Positions 11,601 through 23,043 are shown, counted from the stretch's first letter. The stretch is DNA of 62,208 nt from Micractinium sp. NFX-FRZ (GCA_029339195.1 JAPTJF010000382.1:1-62208); one strand, 5' to 3'. Translations and numbers: made by a program. The notes: generated by a model not told the origin, from the sequence alone.

Positions 11601-12060
11601 CTCCACCCGAACCTGACCACACACTGACGTGCTGCCGCAGGGTGGGTAGGGTGCTGCGCTGCCGCCTGCGCATGCCTGGAAGCTGCTCCTGAAGCACCCG
11701 CTTGCTTGCGGTCCTGCCCGCATGCTCGCCTGCTTGCTGCTGGCCGTGCTGGGCATCAACAGTCGTGTGCCCCAGGCCGCTTTCGAAGCCCCGCTTGCGC
11801 ACGCTCCTGCCCACCCGCCCGCTTTCCTGCTGCCGGCCGTGCTTGGCATCAGCAGTCCTGTGCCCTGAGCACCTACCCAGAGCACCCCTCAGGCGCACCT
11901 GCGCCCCTCACCGCCTCTCCGTCTGTGCTCATACCCACCGCCTCCTCTCTGCGCAGGATCCTTCTGGCTCAACCCCCCGCTGCCCATGGACGAGCAGGGC
12001 AACTGGCTGAACCCTCCCAAGCTGCCAGCAGACTCGCTTGACATCGACCCCATCTCGTGA
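8602..12060 (+). CDS. CBBY: CbbY-type HAD phosphatase (xylulose-1,5-bisphosphate phosphatase), plastid-targeted
   Basis: Removes the Rubisco misfire product xylulose-1,5-bisphosphate, an inhibitor of Rubisco, in the chloroplast stroma. Ten exons: 8602-8874, 9071-9134, 9424-9546, 9735-9785, 10023-10088, 10375-10451, 10681-10782, 11160-11242, 11463-11584, 11957-12060, joining to 354 residues. About 80 N-terminal residues form an Ala/Ser/Arg/Gln transit peptide. HAD motif I LLFDCDGVLVDTE spans the first intron; then IGGGKERM in the cap; RPGVKRLI; motif II VAVCSTSNE; motif III lysines in FAGDCVPKKKPAPDIY; motif IV CVVVEDSRIGLAAAKAAGM; and ADAVFDCIGE near the end. This is the full motif set of plant CbbY-like proteins. 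The C-terminal tail SFWLNPPLPMDEQGNW is longer than in plants. A TGTAA follows at 12277-12281. Confidence 0.94.
11725..11875. repeat. Two-copy tandem duplication inside the last CbbY intron
   Basis: Two similar segments of about 40 bases sit roughly 100 bases apart. Both contain a ctgctg..ggccgtgct core followed by ggcatca.cagtc.tgtgccc, at about 11730-11773 and 11825-11868. Both copies lie inside the intron and include no exon edge. Confidence 0.7.
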
Positions 12061-13138
12061 GGCTGCCACCCTTCAACAAGCCAACAGCATGGTGCGGCGG
12101 ACCTGAGAACCGGGGTTGCTGGTCGGCCCCCAGCATCAGGGAGCATGCAGCTGGCAGCAGCAGCACCAGTGAGCCGACGCTTGGCCCCTCAGCGGGTTGG
12201 GGCAATTTTGGTCGGCCTGCTGTGTTCCGGTACTATCTGCATTGTTGCCGCTTTCATTCTTCCTGGACTTACGCAGTGTAAGCCGTTCCAAACTGTGCGC
12301 ATCATGTGGCATGCATCAGTGGTACCTGCCGCGGTGCCAAAGCAGGCAGACCAGGTGGCACTGCCTGGCACGGCACTGTCAGCTGGCACTGTCGAGCGCT
12401 GGGCAGCTGGCAGGTGGGCAGCTGCAGGTTTGGTGGCCTGATGAGGGTGCAGCCTTTGGTTTGAATCGGGGGTGGCATTCGCTTCTGACCTCAGCTGTCC
12501 CCTGGTCAAGTGGGGGCGAAGCAAATGAGGGACACTGGGCACACACCACATGCCCCCGTACCGGAGGAACTGCGTGCCCGGCTATGCCGTTCCAGCTGGC
12601 CCCCCCGCGCAGCCAGCAAAGCTGGGGGCTTGGGTTTGTGGGAGGTGAGGGGCATTCTGAAATCGGCAGCGCGTGACCGAAGCAAGCAACCTACCATTCC
12701 CCTATTGGGTCCTGCCAGCTGTCAGCATGGAGTGCTGTGGCACCCCTTTGAGCGTCCGTCAGTCTCGTGAGACTTGAGCGTCCAGTCTGTCTGACCGCGT
12801 TTGTCGTGTCACCGCCGCCGGTGACAAGCCATTCGCTGCATCACTTCGTCTCGCGATAAAGGACTGACCCTGCTGCTCCTGGCGGCCACCGCTGCGCGCG
12901 ACTCAACCACGAGGCAGTAACCGGCCGGGCTCTCTGTCCTGCGCCTCGCACTCAAGCGCACTCGCAGTGAGCAGGGTAGACACAGCAATGCCAGTGGAGG
13001 GGGAGGGTGGGGGAAGATGGAAGGGGGTGCCAGCGCCCCCCGCTCCTGGAAGCCGCCGCTCAAGCACCTGCCACCTGAACAAACGCTGCCCCCCTCATTG
13101 CAGGGCGCCCCGTCTGCTGCAACCAGGCTGGCAGGAGG
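12061..13138. other. Intergenic region between CbbY and the 330-aa gene
   Basis: Holds the CbbY 3' UTR and the presumed promoter and 5' UTR of the next plus-strand gene. A possible acceptor (cattgcag, near 13104) just before that gene's first ATG means an upstream exon cannot be excluded. No other feature was recognised. Confidence 0.4.
12277..12281 (+). terminator. Candidate TGTAA poly(A) signal for CbbY
   Basis: TGTAA lies 217 bases downstream of the CbbY stop codon on the coding strand, a normal 3' UTR length for green algae. This is inference from motif and position only. Confidence 0.45.
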
Positions 13139-14423
13139 ATGAGGCAGGCTGTCCTGACGGCCAGCACGGCGGCAGTGCCACCGCAAGGTGCTGGCTTCCG
13201 CCCGCCAGCCAGCTGGCCTCTGCTCCACTGGCAGCCACCCAGCTGCCGGACGGTCACCACTGGGGCGTTCAGCAAGCCTTCCGCTGCTGCGATGCCCAGG
13301 GCGCGCAGCATGCCCACGGCGAGCAGCATGCCGAGGTCAGGCAGCCAGCACGGCGAGGCAGTGGAGGCGCCGGCGCCCTGCACGCCTCAGGCCAGCATTG
13401 ACCTGGGCGGTCCCCACCTGCCGCCTCTGGGGCAGCAGCCGCAGCAGGGCAGAACCTCACTGGGGGCGGCAACAACGACGGCAGAGGGGAGCGACGCAGG
13501 CAGTGGCAGCACCGGCGGGAGCGACAGCGGAAGCGGCAGCAGCCCCGCCGGTCTGCTGCTGCTTGCCGGAGTGGCAGAACTGTGTGAGCAGCGGTGCAGG
13601 AGTGGTGCACAAGGGAGGCAGGCAGCGGCACTCAGCCAGTTCCAGCGCGCCCCCGCCAGCTGGCAAGGCCTTGGCGGCAGCGTGCTGGCAGTGCCAGCTG
13701 TCACGGCGCCAGCTGTCAGGTCGCCAGGTGGGCAGGCGCCAGCTGGGCCTGCGGCTGCAGCAGCACCAGTACCGGCGGGCGCTGCAGTGGCGGCAGGAGC
13801 ACCGCCAGTGCGTGTGGTGGCAGCACCGCCAATGCGCATGGCAGCAGTGGCCCCGGTTGCAGCAGCAGGCCCAGCAGCAGGGTGGCACGCTACGAAGCGC
13901 AGCCGCGAGGTCGACCCTTCAGCGGGCAAGGAGCAAGGCAGGGCGGCCAAGCGCCAGCAGCAGCAGGCAGCGGCAGAGGCAGCTGCCATCAGAGCCAGGT
14001 GAGCAAGCGGAGGGAGGGAGGAGGCCGGGAGACAGCGGGTTGCTGTGGCCGGCAGGGGTCGAGCTTCACGTTGCTGCTCTGCTGAGCTGTAGCTCCCCCC
14101 GTTCCGCATCCTGCTGGCGGAGGAGGTGCCATAGAGTGTGTGCCCATCAAGTGGCGGAGCAAGTGCCACAGGGTGTGTGCCCATCCAGTGGTGCCGACGG
14201 GCCACAGGGCTGTCCCTGCCCATCTGCTCCGGAGTTCCATTGTCAACCCTGCAACGTGCCCGCACCCCGCTCCCACACATCCCTGTGCAGGCTCATCCAG
14301 CAGATCAGTAGCGAGCGCCGGCGGCGCCACATCAGCAAGAGCGTGACCGCCGTTCTGAGCACCCTGCCAGGGGAGGAGGTGGCGCAGCTGCTGCAGGCGC
14401 GCAGCTTCCTGGCTCAATTTTGA
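13139..14423 (+). CDS. Low-complexity, probably nuclear protein with a short basic C-terminal module; unknown function
   Basis: Two exons, 13139-13998 and 14291-14423, join in frame to 330 residues. The first 240 residues are almost entirely Ala, Pro, Gly, Ser and Val. After them the composition changes: TKRSREVD and GRAAKRQQQQ look like nuclear localisation signals, and the C-terminus across the intron reads RLIQQISSERRRRHISKSV followed by TAVLSTLPGEEVAQLLQ, which would form two amphipathic helices. This end looks like a genuine folded or binding element, whereas the N-terminal part could be poorly conserved. The start is uncertain: ATGs at 13139 and 13271 are both possible, and an upstream exon may exist. 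The intron carries a three-copy repeat. I do not recognise the family. Confidence 0.5.
14105..14245. repeat. Three-copy tandem repeat in the intron of the 330-aa gene
   Basis: Imperfect copies of a unit containing agtgccacagggtgtgtgccc, about 40 bases long, run between about 14120 and 14225. The repeat lies wholly within the intron and touches neither splice site. Confidence 0.65.
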
Positions 14424-15321
14424 AAGGGCGCTTCCTTACAAGGGAAGGAGCTTGGTGTGCCCGGGGGCGGAAAGACTGCCCCCGCCCCACCCCACCCCAC
14501 CCTAGCCGACCCACGGCTGGCCCCACCCCACCCATGTGTGTACAGCACACGCGGCCGCGCCAGGCGGCCGTTTTCCTCTTTGCATACCCATCCCCTGCAA
14601 ACATGTTTCCCCACAGCTCTCATCCTTCACCTCACCTGCACAGCAAACCGCCCGTCATCGCCCACATTGCCCCCACCCGCACATGTCGTCCGCACCAGCC
14701 CTGCATGCCCTCTTGCCCGGCTCCCCAGTGCCCTGCCGCGCCCCTTGTGCTACCTCTGAGCTCAATCATCCAGCGTCAATCTCACAGGTACTCTTTCTGG
14801 CACTCCCCATGCTCACCCCCACGAGCTTTTCTCCGCAAATCTCGTCCTCTGGCCGGTGCTGCGTGCACCACCCACACATGCGTGCAGTGCCGTTGGAATG
14901 CACAGCAGCGTGTGTGGCAAGCCGGAGCCCTCTCTGCTGCGCCGGCGTTGCTTCACGCACCCACGGCTCACCCTCTTATGTCTTTCCACAATTGCCCAGT
15001 TCCCTATCTGCCTCGAGCACCTACACCACCCAAGCTCCATCACCCTTGTACGACCGCGTCTACCTGCCCTCCACTTTCATTCAGAGCGCTGCTGCTCCTG
15101 CCTGCGGCATGCCCAGCCCCCTTTTTGGCCAGCCCGGCCACAACCTGCCTGCCTGCTCTTGATATGCAGCGCTCGCAAGGTTGTGGCTCCCATGCACTTC
15201 TATATTTCTGCTCAATCAGTGCAGTGCCGCTCCGCTGCAAAATCTTTACAGCGCACACTCGACAAAACAGGGATGGGGCGGCCGGCAGGAAGGCTGTACC
15301 AACCACCAGGCAGCCTGCTGT
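14424..15321. other. Convergent 3' region between the 330-aa gene and TAF5
   Basis: C-rich on the plus strand, no recognisable coding segment. A long open frame on the plus strand here lacks any familiar motif and reflects the base composition. TTACA at 15246-15250 is a TGTAA poly(A)-type signal for the minus-strand TAF5 gene. Confidence 0.5.
15246..15250 (-). terminator. Candidate TGTAA poly(A) signal for TAF5
   Basis: TGTAA read on the minus strand, 72 bases after the TAF5 stop codon at 15322-15324. It is the first such motif downstream. Confidence 0.5.
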
Positions 15322-18300
15322 CTACGCTCGGGGCGGTGGCCGCTGCGGCAGCGTGAGCGCCCCGCTGCCCAGCAACAGGTTTCTTGTCGTGAAGCGCAGC
15401 CCAAACACAGGCGTCAGCTTCGTGCGCCACGTGCACAGCGGTCCATACAGCTCGACAGCACCGCTGCCCCCGCTGCCACCCACGCCGCCGCCCTGCTGCT
15501 TCCCCGCTTGCGCCGCCGCCGCCGTTGCCGCCCCTGCTGCCCCCGGCTGCTGCCCCGTCGCTCCGGACGCCCCCTGCTGCTGCCCCGCCGTGCCACCGGT
15601 GCCGCCTGCTGCCGCCGCCGGCTTGGCGTTCCACACCCGCACCGTGCAGTCGGCGCCGCCGGATGCCAGCAGGGCGCCTTCTCCCTGGCTGTAAGCCAGG
15701 CTCCACACGGGCCCCCTGTGCTCGCTGGCGCTCGCAAGGCGCTTGGAGGTTGCCAGATCCCAGGCGATGACGGTACCGCTGGCGTCGGCGCTGGCCAGAG
15801 TGGCGCCATCTGGCGAGAAGGCCAGGCTGCTGATCTGCACACGCAAAGGAAAAGACACGGCGGCAGGCGGGTGGGGTGTCAGACGCAAGTTCACAGGGGC
15901 AGGCTGTAGGGGTGCCGCTGGCATCGGCACTGGCCAGACGTTGTGGCGGCGGGAGAGAGGGGCAGCCTGGCTGTGATCTGGCGGGAGGAAAGTATGAGGA
16001 GGCATGGCTATTTGGGTTAGAAGCAGACACACACGCAGCAAAAAGGTCGCCTGTGTGCCATGCTACAACAACACGCTCACCCATATGCCCTGCCCACCCA
16101 CCCACCCACCTTGTCCTTGTGCCCCACAAAGAGGCGGGCGCAGCTGCCGGTGCGCACATCCCAGAGGCGCACTGCGCGGCAGGGGGCGAGCGCAGTGTGG
16201 CGCACAGGTGGGTGCAGGTCAGCAGACATGGCGGCACACAACCGAGCCTTTCTGCCTGAGAGCAGCGCTGCTGGGGTGGTGGAAACAGCTGTGCCCCGTT
16301 CCCTTTCCATGCCGCTTACCCCTCTGGCGTCTCCGCTTCCCCGCCTCCCCCCAGTGCTGCTGCCCAGCCCGTGCCAGCCCTGCCCTGGGCCGGGCATGTA
16401 TGACCCTGCCTGGCTAGCCGGTGCTTCCCTGCCCTCGGCAGGCAGGCTGCCGCGCCGCCCAGGCCGGGGCTTGCCTGCCAGCCGGATACCATCTACCTGC
16501 TGTCAACCCACATCTTGGCGCTGCCCACCTGTGCGGTCCGTGGAGCCCGTTGCGATGTAATGGCAGTTTGGGTGCCACTGCACGACGTCCACGTCAGAGG
16601 TGTGGCCTGCGGGAAGCCAGAGGGGCAGGGAGTCGGAGAGGCACGGGTCACGGGAGGCCAGCGGGCAGGTCAGGCAGGGGTGGGGCACACACTCCCAGAG
16701 TAGATCGCTGGCCGGTCCCAGCCCAGCCAGCCAGCCGCTGGTCTGTCACATGGCCTGCCCTCCTGCCTGCTGCCTGCCTGCCAGCCATCCTCCCTTCTAT
16801 GGCTCTCCCGGCCCAACGCACCCACAAACAGGCGCAGCGGCTGCACTCGGTCCGTGCTCCACAGGCGCGCGGTGCGGTCGGCTCCCGCGCTGGCAAAGTA
16901 GTAGGGGCTGAAGTAGGGGCACGTTGCCACGTCCCACACTGCAGGGAGGTGGGTGAGTGGCGAGCAAGGAAGCCAGGCAGCTAGGTCAGCCCCGGTTGCA
17001 CAATGCCATGGGTACAGACAGTTGCAGATGCGCGCACACCCGACTCTGTGGAGGGGAGGGAGGGGTGACGTGCAACAGGCATGACAGTGGTTGTTGCCCC
17101 CCAGGGCCAGCGGAGCACACCTCAAACGAGCGGGCCTCATCCAGTGCTGGGAATGCCCCTGGTTGACGTGAGCAAGCGCCAAGAACACACACACCTGGCA
17201 GCTGGTGACCCTTGTACACCGCCAGGTTGGCCCGCACCTCCATGCTCCACAGCCTGCAAGGGGGTGGGCAGTGTGTACAGCTTTTATTCCCGTCTCTCCA
17301 GCTGCAGCATGTGTGCTCGCAACTCCACACTGGACAGCCTGCAAGGGGGCGCGGACAGGCACACAGACCCACAGACGCACACTGAGGTGGCAGGGTGCAG
17401 GGTGGTAGCGATGAGCAGGCGGGCAGATGCAGCATCGTCATGCCCAGGCCTTGCAGCCGTACAGGCTGCGCCAAAGGGCGGGCTGTTGCTGCAGGGGGGC
17501 CGAATACACACAAACCCAGCCAGCAAACACAAACAACCAACCAAACACACCTGACGGTGCCGTCCCCCGAGGCACTGAACAGCAGCTGATTGTCTGGTGA
17601 AAAGTCCAGGCCAAACACGGGGGCAGAGTGGCCGCTAAAGTAGGTGATCCAGTCGTCCGGCAGCGTGCCCGCAGCGGCAGCAGCTGCGGTGGAGCCGCCC
17701 GCACCGGCGCCCGCCCCGGCGGCGCGCGCTTGCAGGTCGTACAGGCGGACTGAGGAGTCGGCGAAGCCGCCTGCAGGAGTACAGGGTGGAGGCAGGCAGA
17801 GGGGGAGGTGTGTTCGCTATGTGAGACGTTCAACTCTGGAAGTCGCAGAGGCGGACCGAAGGGTAGGCAATGCCGCCTGCAGGATTACTGGGATAGGCAG
17901 GGTCGGCTGTGTTGACTGGTGGGAGGGAGTGGGACATGCGGCTTCCCAGGGAAGGCCAGGCAAGAGATCTGAGGATGCCCTTCACTTTGCACATCCAGCA
18001 GGGCAGGCAGGCCGCTCCTGTCAGCATCTGCTGCCAGCCGCGATGCGCCAAGCCACACACCGCAGCCTCTCGTTGCATGCATCCGCCGCCCACATCCCAC
18101 ACAGGCAGTCCCCAGAGGAGCACCACAGCCTGGGCACCCTGCTGGCCCCTGCAAGCCTGCCACAGTGTTTTTTGTTTTGTTTTTTCCACAGCTGAAGGTC
18201 GCCAGTTCGCCACAGCTTCACTTAGGCCTGCCTCAGTTACACCCACCTGCCACGACGGCTGCATCGCTAGTGAAGGCCACGCAGTTGAGGGACTGGTGGG

Positions 18301-21300
18301 TGTTGAAGAAGGTGAAGAAGGCGCAGGAGGGGAGGGAGCTGGCTGCAGGGCGGGCAGGGCGGGGGCGGGGTGGCGGGGCAGCTGTCAGCACGGAGCGAGC
18401 GCGGACTCTTGTGCTGCTGCAGCACCCGCCTGCTGCAGCTGCTGCCGCAATGCCAGCCCGCCCATCAGCCAGTTCCTCCGCCCACCGCGCGGCTTCCCAG
18501 CAGCTGCTTGCAGTACCATGTACAGTACCACCTACCTGACAGCTGCTGCTGCAGCTCCATCTCCCCCATCAGCTCAACTCTGTCCGACCCTTGATGAGCG
18601 GCACCTTCCCAGCAGCTGCTCGCAGTAGCCTTAGCAGTACCACCTACCCGACAGCTGCTGCCGCAGCTCCAGCTCCCCCATCAGCTCCTTCTCTGTCTCG
18701 TCACTGATGGGCGGCAGGGGGAACTTGGGGGCCATTCGGTCCAGCCCAATGTTCTCCCGCTTGCTCTTGGCCTCCGCCGCCGCTTTCTGGAGGCGGTTTG
18801 GGGGCCAAGAGGGTTGGTTGAAGGTCAGCAGGGGCGCGCACTATCCCATGGCACAAACCCAGCCACACCTGCTCCCGGTGTGCAAGCAAGCCCCCACACC
18901 GCACAAGCCAACCATGTGTTGCACGCAGGGGGCCAGCACCACCACCAAGATGCACACAGCCGAGCAAGTCTAAAACAGGACACCTGCAACGCGATGCACA
19001 GGCCAACCAAGTTGTAGCACGCAGAGGGCCAGCAAAACCGGAGGCACACACAGCCGGGCATGTCCACCTGCAATGCGATGCGCTGCTTCTTGGTCAGCGC
19101 CTCCGCCTGCGCCCGCTTGGCCGCCTCATCCTCGGCCTTCTCCGCCTGCTGCTGCGCAAACTTGTCCTCTACACTGCCCTGCAGCAGCGGCAAACAGGGG
19201 GGCAGGCAGGCACAGTTAAGGGGCAGGCAGGGGCAGCAGTATTTGGGGCAGCAGCAGCCGAGGCGGGCAGGCAGGCACAGTTCGAGGCAGACAAGGGCAG
19301 CGGTACCGGGGGGCGGCAGTAGCAGGCAAGCATGAGCGGCACCTTGCTGATGCACCCCCTGGCCGCGCCGCATGTGTGTGCGATGCGCAAACACACGCCG
19401 ATTGCGCAGTGCACAGCTGGCACAGGTCGGGGTGCTTGGCACACACATGTCCTTGCTAGCGGCAGTGCAAACCGTGCAATCAATGCAACACGAGCAAGCC
19501 AGCCAGCCAGCCAGAAGGCAAGCACCTGCAGCAGCTGCAGGTCCAGCGGCGCCTGGTTGGTTGCCACCACATCCGCTTGCATGGCGCCAGCTGTAAGGTC
19601 CTCCTCGACCGCCGCCAGCTCAGCCACCGTGGCAGGGGCACCATCAAACGCCTGCAGCAGCATGAGAGGCAGGGCAGGGGAGGGGGGGGAGTCGAGCGGT
19701 GAGATTATAGTCAGGGCGGCGCACGCAGGTTACGACCCGAATGCGATGCCTGCGAGTCTCAGAGAAATGAAGTTGTGCGGTGCACGCAGTCCCAAATGTT
19801 GTGGGCTGTGAGTCTGAGGGTGGTGTGCGTGATAAGCAGCCTGGCAGGGGAGGTGGGCGGCCACTTCCTCAACAGCCAACGTAACGAGACACTGCACAGG
19901 GCCGCAATAAGTGGCCCACCAGCTGCCCACTCCCCACGAGCACCCAGCCTCGAAATCCGTGTGTTACTCTGCAGCCTGCCAAGCACACCACAATTGCCCA
20001 CTCTGCAGCCTGTCACCACACAATCCACCACACTGCTGCTCCCATGCGCTGGAAGCTATACCCAACCGTATGGAGTGAAGCCATATACACACCTCAAACT
20101 TGATGTGCTCGTTCACAATGCCCAGCGTCGCCAGCTGGCGGGGGGTCTGCAGCGCAGCAGGCGAGGGGGGAGGCAAGAGCAAGGGGAGGCAGGCAGAGAG
20201 GCAGGGTTTAGACAGCAGCATCTCGAGACGCAGGCCTCCCCATGCTAGCCTGCCTGCACCCTGTATGTGCGGCTGGCCTGGCCGCATGGGCCACAGGGGC
20301 AAGCACACACCCTGCCGGTCGGGCACGCAAGTGTGGCTTCACAACTCGTTTGACCAATGACAACAGCGCTGCCGCTATCTGTCTGCTGACTGGCAGCCCC
20401 TGCCCCTCCACAACGCCTGCCCACCACCTGCCCGCAACCTGTCTTCTACAATGACAGCCCCTGCTCCCTTCAAAACGCCTGCCTACCACCCGCCCTGCCT
20501 GCAGGAACTGTGTGAGGATGTCGTATGATGCCCGGCACAGGCGGATGGACATGCGGCGCTGGCGCAGGGCGGTGGCGGTGCGGGACGCGCCCACAGCCTC
20601 GGCAGACGGGATGCTCGCCAAGTCTTGCAGCTCCTGCAGCCAGGGTGGAAAAGAAGCGGAGGTGCCAAGGGTGGGGGCAGGAGGGGTGAGAGATGGCTGT
20701 GCACAGTGGCGGCGCATTGAAGAGACGAGACATGAACAACGCTGCCACCCTTGCTGCCATCCCCTCACTGCCGTGCGCAACTCTACGCCAAGCCCTGCTC
20801 ACTGCCGGCCGCCTGTACCCCGTGGCGCACCTGCATGCGCAGGCTGGAGCCGCCCACTGCAGCATCCAGGAACCGCTGCCGGTGCGCTGACATCAGCGCC
20901 TGCGCCTCAGACTGTGCCCCCATTGACACCAGGTTCAGGTAGGTGTGGGCAAAGGCGGGGAAGAGCACGCGGGACAGCTCCGGCTGCACGTGTGGGAGGC
21001 AGGGAAACAGGGAAGAGGCACGTGGTCAGTGGTGCAAAGCTTGGCGCCCACTGCCCTGGCGCCCATGGATCGAGTTTGACGTCGGTCCGCCCGCCGCTGC
21101 CAGCCTGCATCGGCCTCACATCAGCCAACCACCAACCTATTCACCCACCGACCCAGGCCCTCTCGTCGCCTAACCAGCAACGTGTTCCACACCACCACCA
21201 CCCCTGCTGCCAAAGCCAATACCCCCGAGAGTGAGGATACGGATACGGCGGCCTACATGTACCACTACCGCAGCATGCGGCACCTTGCCACCCACCCACC

Positions 21301-21788
21301 TTGTAGATGTCAAGCGAGTTATCCACCCATGCGGCCAGCCGGTCAAAGGCGGCCGCCAGCTCCTCAGGATCGCCCTCGGCTGCCGTGGCAAACAGCAGCC
21401 CTTCCACCACGCCCTCCCCATCGCCGCGCCCTCCCGCCTTGCCCAGCCAGCTCTGCACCAGCAGCTCGCCAGCGGGCACCGCCTCCCTCATCTCTAGCTC
21501 CAACACTTTCTCCGCCTCCTTGAAGCTGTGATGCACGGGAATGAGGGTCAAGTGGAGGTTGAGGATCTTCAGTGTATGCAGGGAATAGTACAGGAGTGTG
21601 GAGAATGCGGAGTTCGGGGCGGCAGCAGCGGCGGTGGCGGCGGCAGCGGTGGCGGCGGCAGCCTGGAGCACGCCCGGGCGTGCTGCGCGACTCGCTGCCC
21701 GGTGGCGTAGCACTCACTTGCGTTTGCGCAGGTACTGCAAGACAAGCCTGTCGACGTCTGTGTCGTTCAGCGGGCCGCCGTTCGACAT
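15322..21788 (-). CDS. TAF5: Transcription initiation factor TFIID subunit 5 (TAF5)
   Basis: WD40 scaffold subunit of TFIID, acting at Pol II promoters. Fifteen minus-strand exons: 21788-21718, 21525-21300, 20983-20831, 20633-20490, 20146-20093, 19651-19526, 19178-19068, 18786-18648, 18342-18247, 17770-17551, 17253-17195, 16938-16822, 16606-16529, 16171-16110, 15834-15322, giving exactly 722 residues. Residues 10-40 form a LisH-like helix pair (VLQYLRKRNFKEAEKVLELE). The NTD2 domain follows (WVDNSLDIYKPELSRVLFP, FVH-like FAHTYLNLVSMG). From residue about 342 a WD40 propeller reads LNCVAFTSDAAVVAGGFADS, GHSAPVFGLDFSPDNQLLFS, VWDVATCPYFSPYYFASAGA, GHTSDVDVVQWHPNCHYIAT, VRLWDVRTGSCARLFVGH and ISSLAFSPDGATLASADA. 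The PYYFASAGADRTARLW stretch is highly characteristic of TAF5. An Ala/Gly/Gln insert of about 60 residues precedes the C-terminal strand. Several introns contain duplicated exon edges. Confidence 0.97.
17195..17358. repeat. Duplicated 5' edge of TAF5 exon 11
   Basis: The real acceptor and exon start (agcctgcaaggggg at 17251 on the plus strand) is copied at 17336, 85 bases away in the intron, with flanking similarity over roughly 40 bases. The copy keeps an AG acceptor in minus-strand sense. Confidence 0.85.
17740..17890. repeat. Duplicated 5' edge of TAF5 exon 10
   Basis: The exon start encoding GGFADSSVRLYDL (acceptor at 17771) recurs 106 bases upstream in gene sense at 17850-17885. There it would read GIAYPSVRLCDF. 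The acceptor context gccgcctgcagga is identical in both copies (17766 and 17872). Confidence 0.85.
18480..18700. repeat. Duplicated 3' edge of TAF5 exon 8 with intact donor
   Basis: About 40 bases covering the end of the exon (LMGELELRQQLS) and its gtaggt donor (exon end 18648) recur 112 bases away at 18529-18570, differing at only a few positions. Flanking sequence (cttcccagcagctgct at 18493 and 18606) is duplicated too, so the unit is about 112 bases. Confidence 0.9.
18890..19095. repeat. Duplicated 3' edge of TAF5 exon 7
   Basis: The end of the exon (RIALQ) and its donor at 19067 are copied 84 bases downstream in gene sense, at 18984-18998, again followed by a GT donor. A third, weaker copy of the flanking 'cacgcagggggccagca' block lies near 18925. 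Confidence 0.85.
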
Positions 21789-23043
21789 TGCGGCAGGCTG
21801 ATGGAGCTACAACGATCTACACCATCGGTCGCTGTGTGAATCGGATCGTCCGGCGGATGGGCAGCAAAGGCGCGAAAAGCGGCTGCAATCAACTCGCGCA
21901 ACAGGACCAGCAAGAGGCCAGACGCTGTGTGCACCTAAGGTCGATGCTAGAGAAGTTGATCAACGCCACAGACTGCGATCCGGCGCCACTGAAATGCAGC
22001 ACCCCTGCCGCCGTGCCCGCTGGCGGCTCCGTGCACAGCCGTCACTGGCGACAACTGTGTTTGCCTCTGTGCATGCAGGCCTTGCAACCCTCCTCCTCAA
22101 CATGGACCCCAAAACCGTGGCCAAGCTAATGCTAGAGCAAAACAGTAACTTTGACCAATTCTCGTCCTCTGTTTGCGCACGGAGACGGCCTGCACGTGCG
22201 CGTAGCTGCATCAACCGACCAGCGCGGGTGCTGCTACTGCAATTGGTCGAGGATGGGCTGATTGTCTGACTTTTGGAGCCTCGTCTTTGCACAGCTTACA
22301 TGTGCTGCTGCTGCTTTGAGGTTCCTGAGTGCAGGCTGCTCTCACATCAAGTCGGCTGCCCGTTATGTCGTGAGAGGGGGTCTGGTCTTGCCAAAATGCC
22401 CCATGCTGCATGTTGGCTGGAGGCATGTGAGTGAGTGCACCGACGTGGGTGCCTAACTTCAATGTATGCACTGCGCAGACAGCAAGTAGGGACACGCAGG
22501 AGCTCGGGTGGCCGGCGTGGGAGGGTCAACGCTCGTCGAGCTCGGCCCACTCGGCGAGCTGCCCGCTGTCGCCCACATGCCTCCCTCCTAACAACCCATG
22601 TGAGTTGTGTTGGTCAAATACTCCAGGTATGGTGCTTAGACAGGCATGTTGAGAGCGCTGCCCCTGGCGCCTCTGGCTGGCGGCAGGCCTGAGTTGGAAG
22701 CCGGTCTTGGGGTGCGGTGGGTTGACTGGTGTGGCTTCCCGGCTGACCGAGCAGCTTCGGACAGTTGCACAGCTGCCTCAAACCCAGCGACAGATTGCTC
22801 CAGGCACCTCAGGAGTGTGGTGGGAGTGTGCATCACACTTCTTGGCCAAGCCAGATTCCCATGAAACGCGGCGCAGCGCCATCTGGCGGGCCCGCCGGCA
22901 GGCATCAAATTGCAAAGGCACCAGACCGCGTCGGCATTCCATTCTCTCTTGCAACCTCATTCTCCTGCCACACCGAAGCGGGCTCTCAGCCCTGCTCTCT
23001 AGCGCACCCCCTGAGTGGCGGCGGCGGCTCTCAAGCTCGCACA
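21789..23043. promoter_or_regulatory. Divergent promoter region between TAF5 and ODC
   Basis: 1.26 kb between two outward-facing start codons. A short plus-strand frame at 21994-22269 has no recognisable motif and no supporting splice context. No TATA box or repeated regulatory motif was identified. Confidence 0.4.

Noticed and set aside
12455..12475. tRNA B-box-like sequence (ggtttgaatcgg)
   Set aside because: No matching A box, acceptor stem or anticodon arm within tRNA distance.
14420..15694. 424-aa Pro/Ser/Cys-rich plus-strand frame
   Set aside because: It spans a C-rich convergent 3' region and overlaps the last TAF5 exon in antisense; composition artefact.
21994..22269. 91-aa plus-strand frame upstream of ODC
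   Set aside because: Considered as a small gene or ODC 5' exon, but it has no motif, no good splice exit in phase with ODC, and sits in a divergent promoter region.
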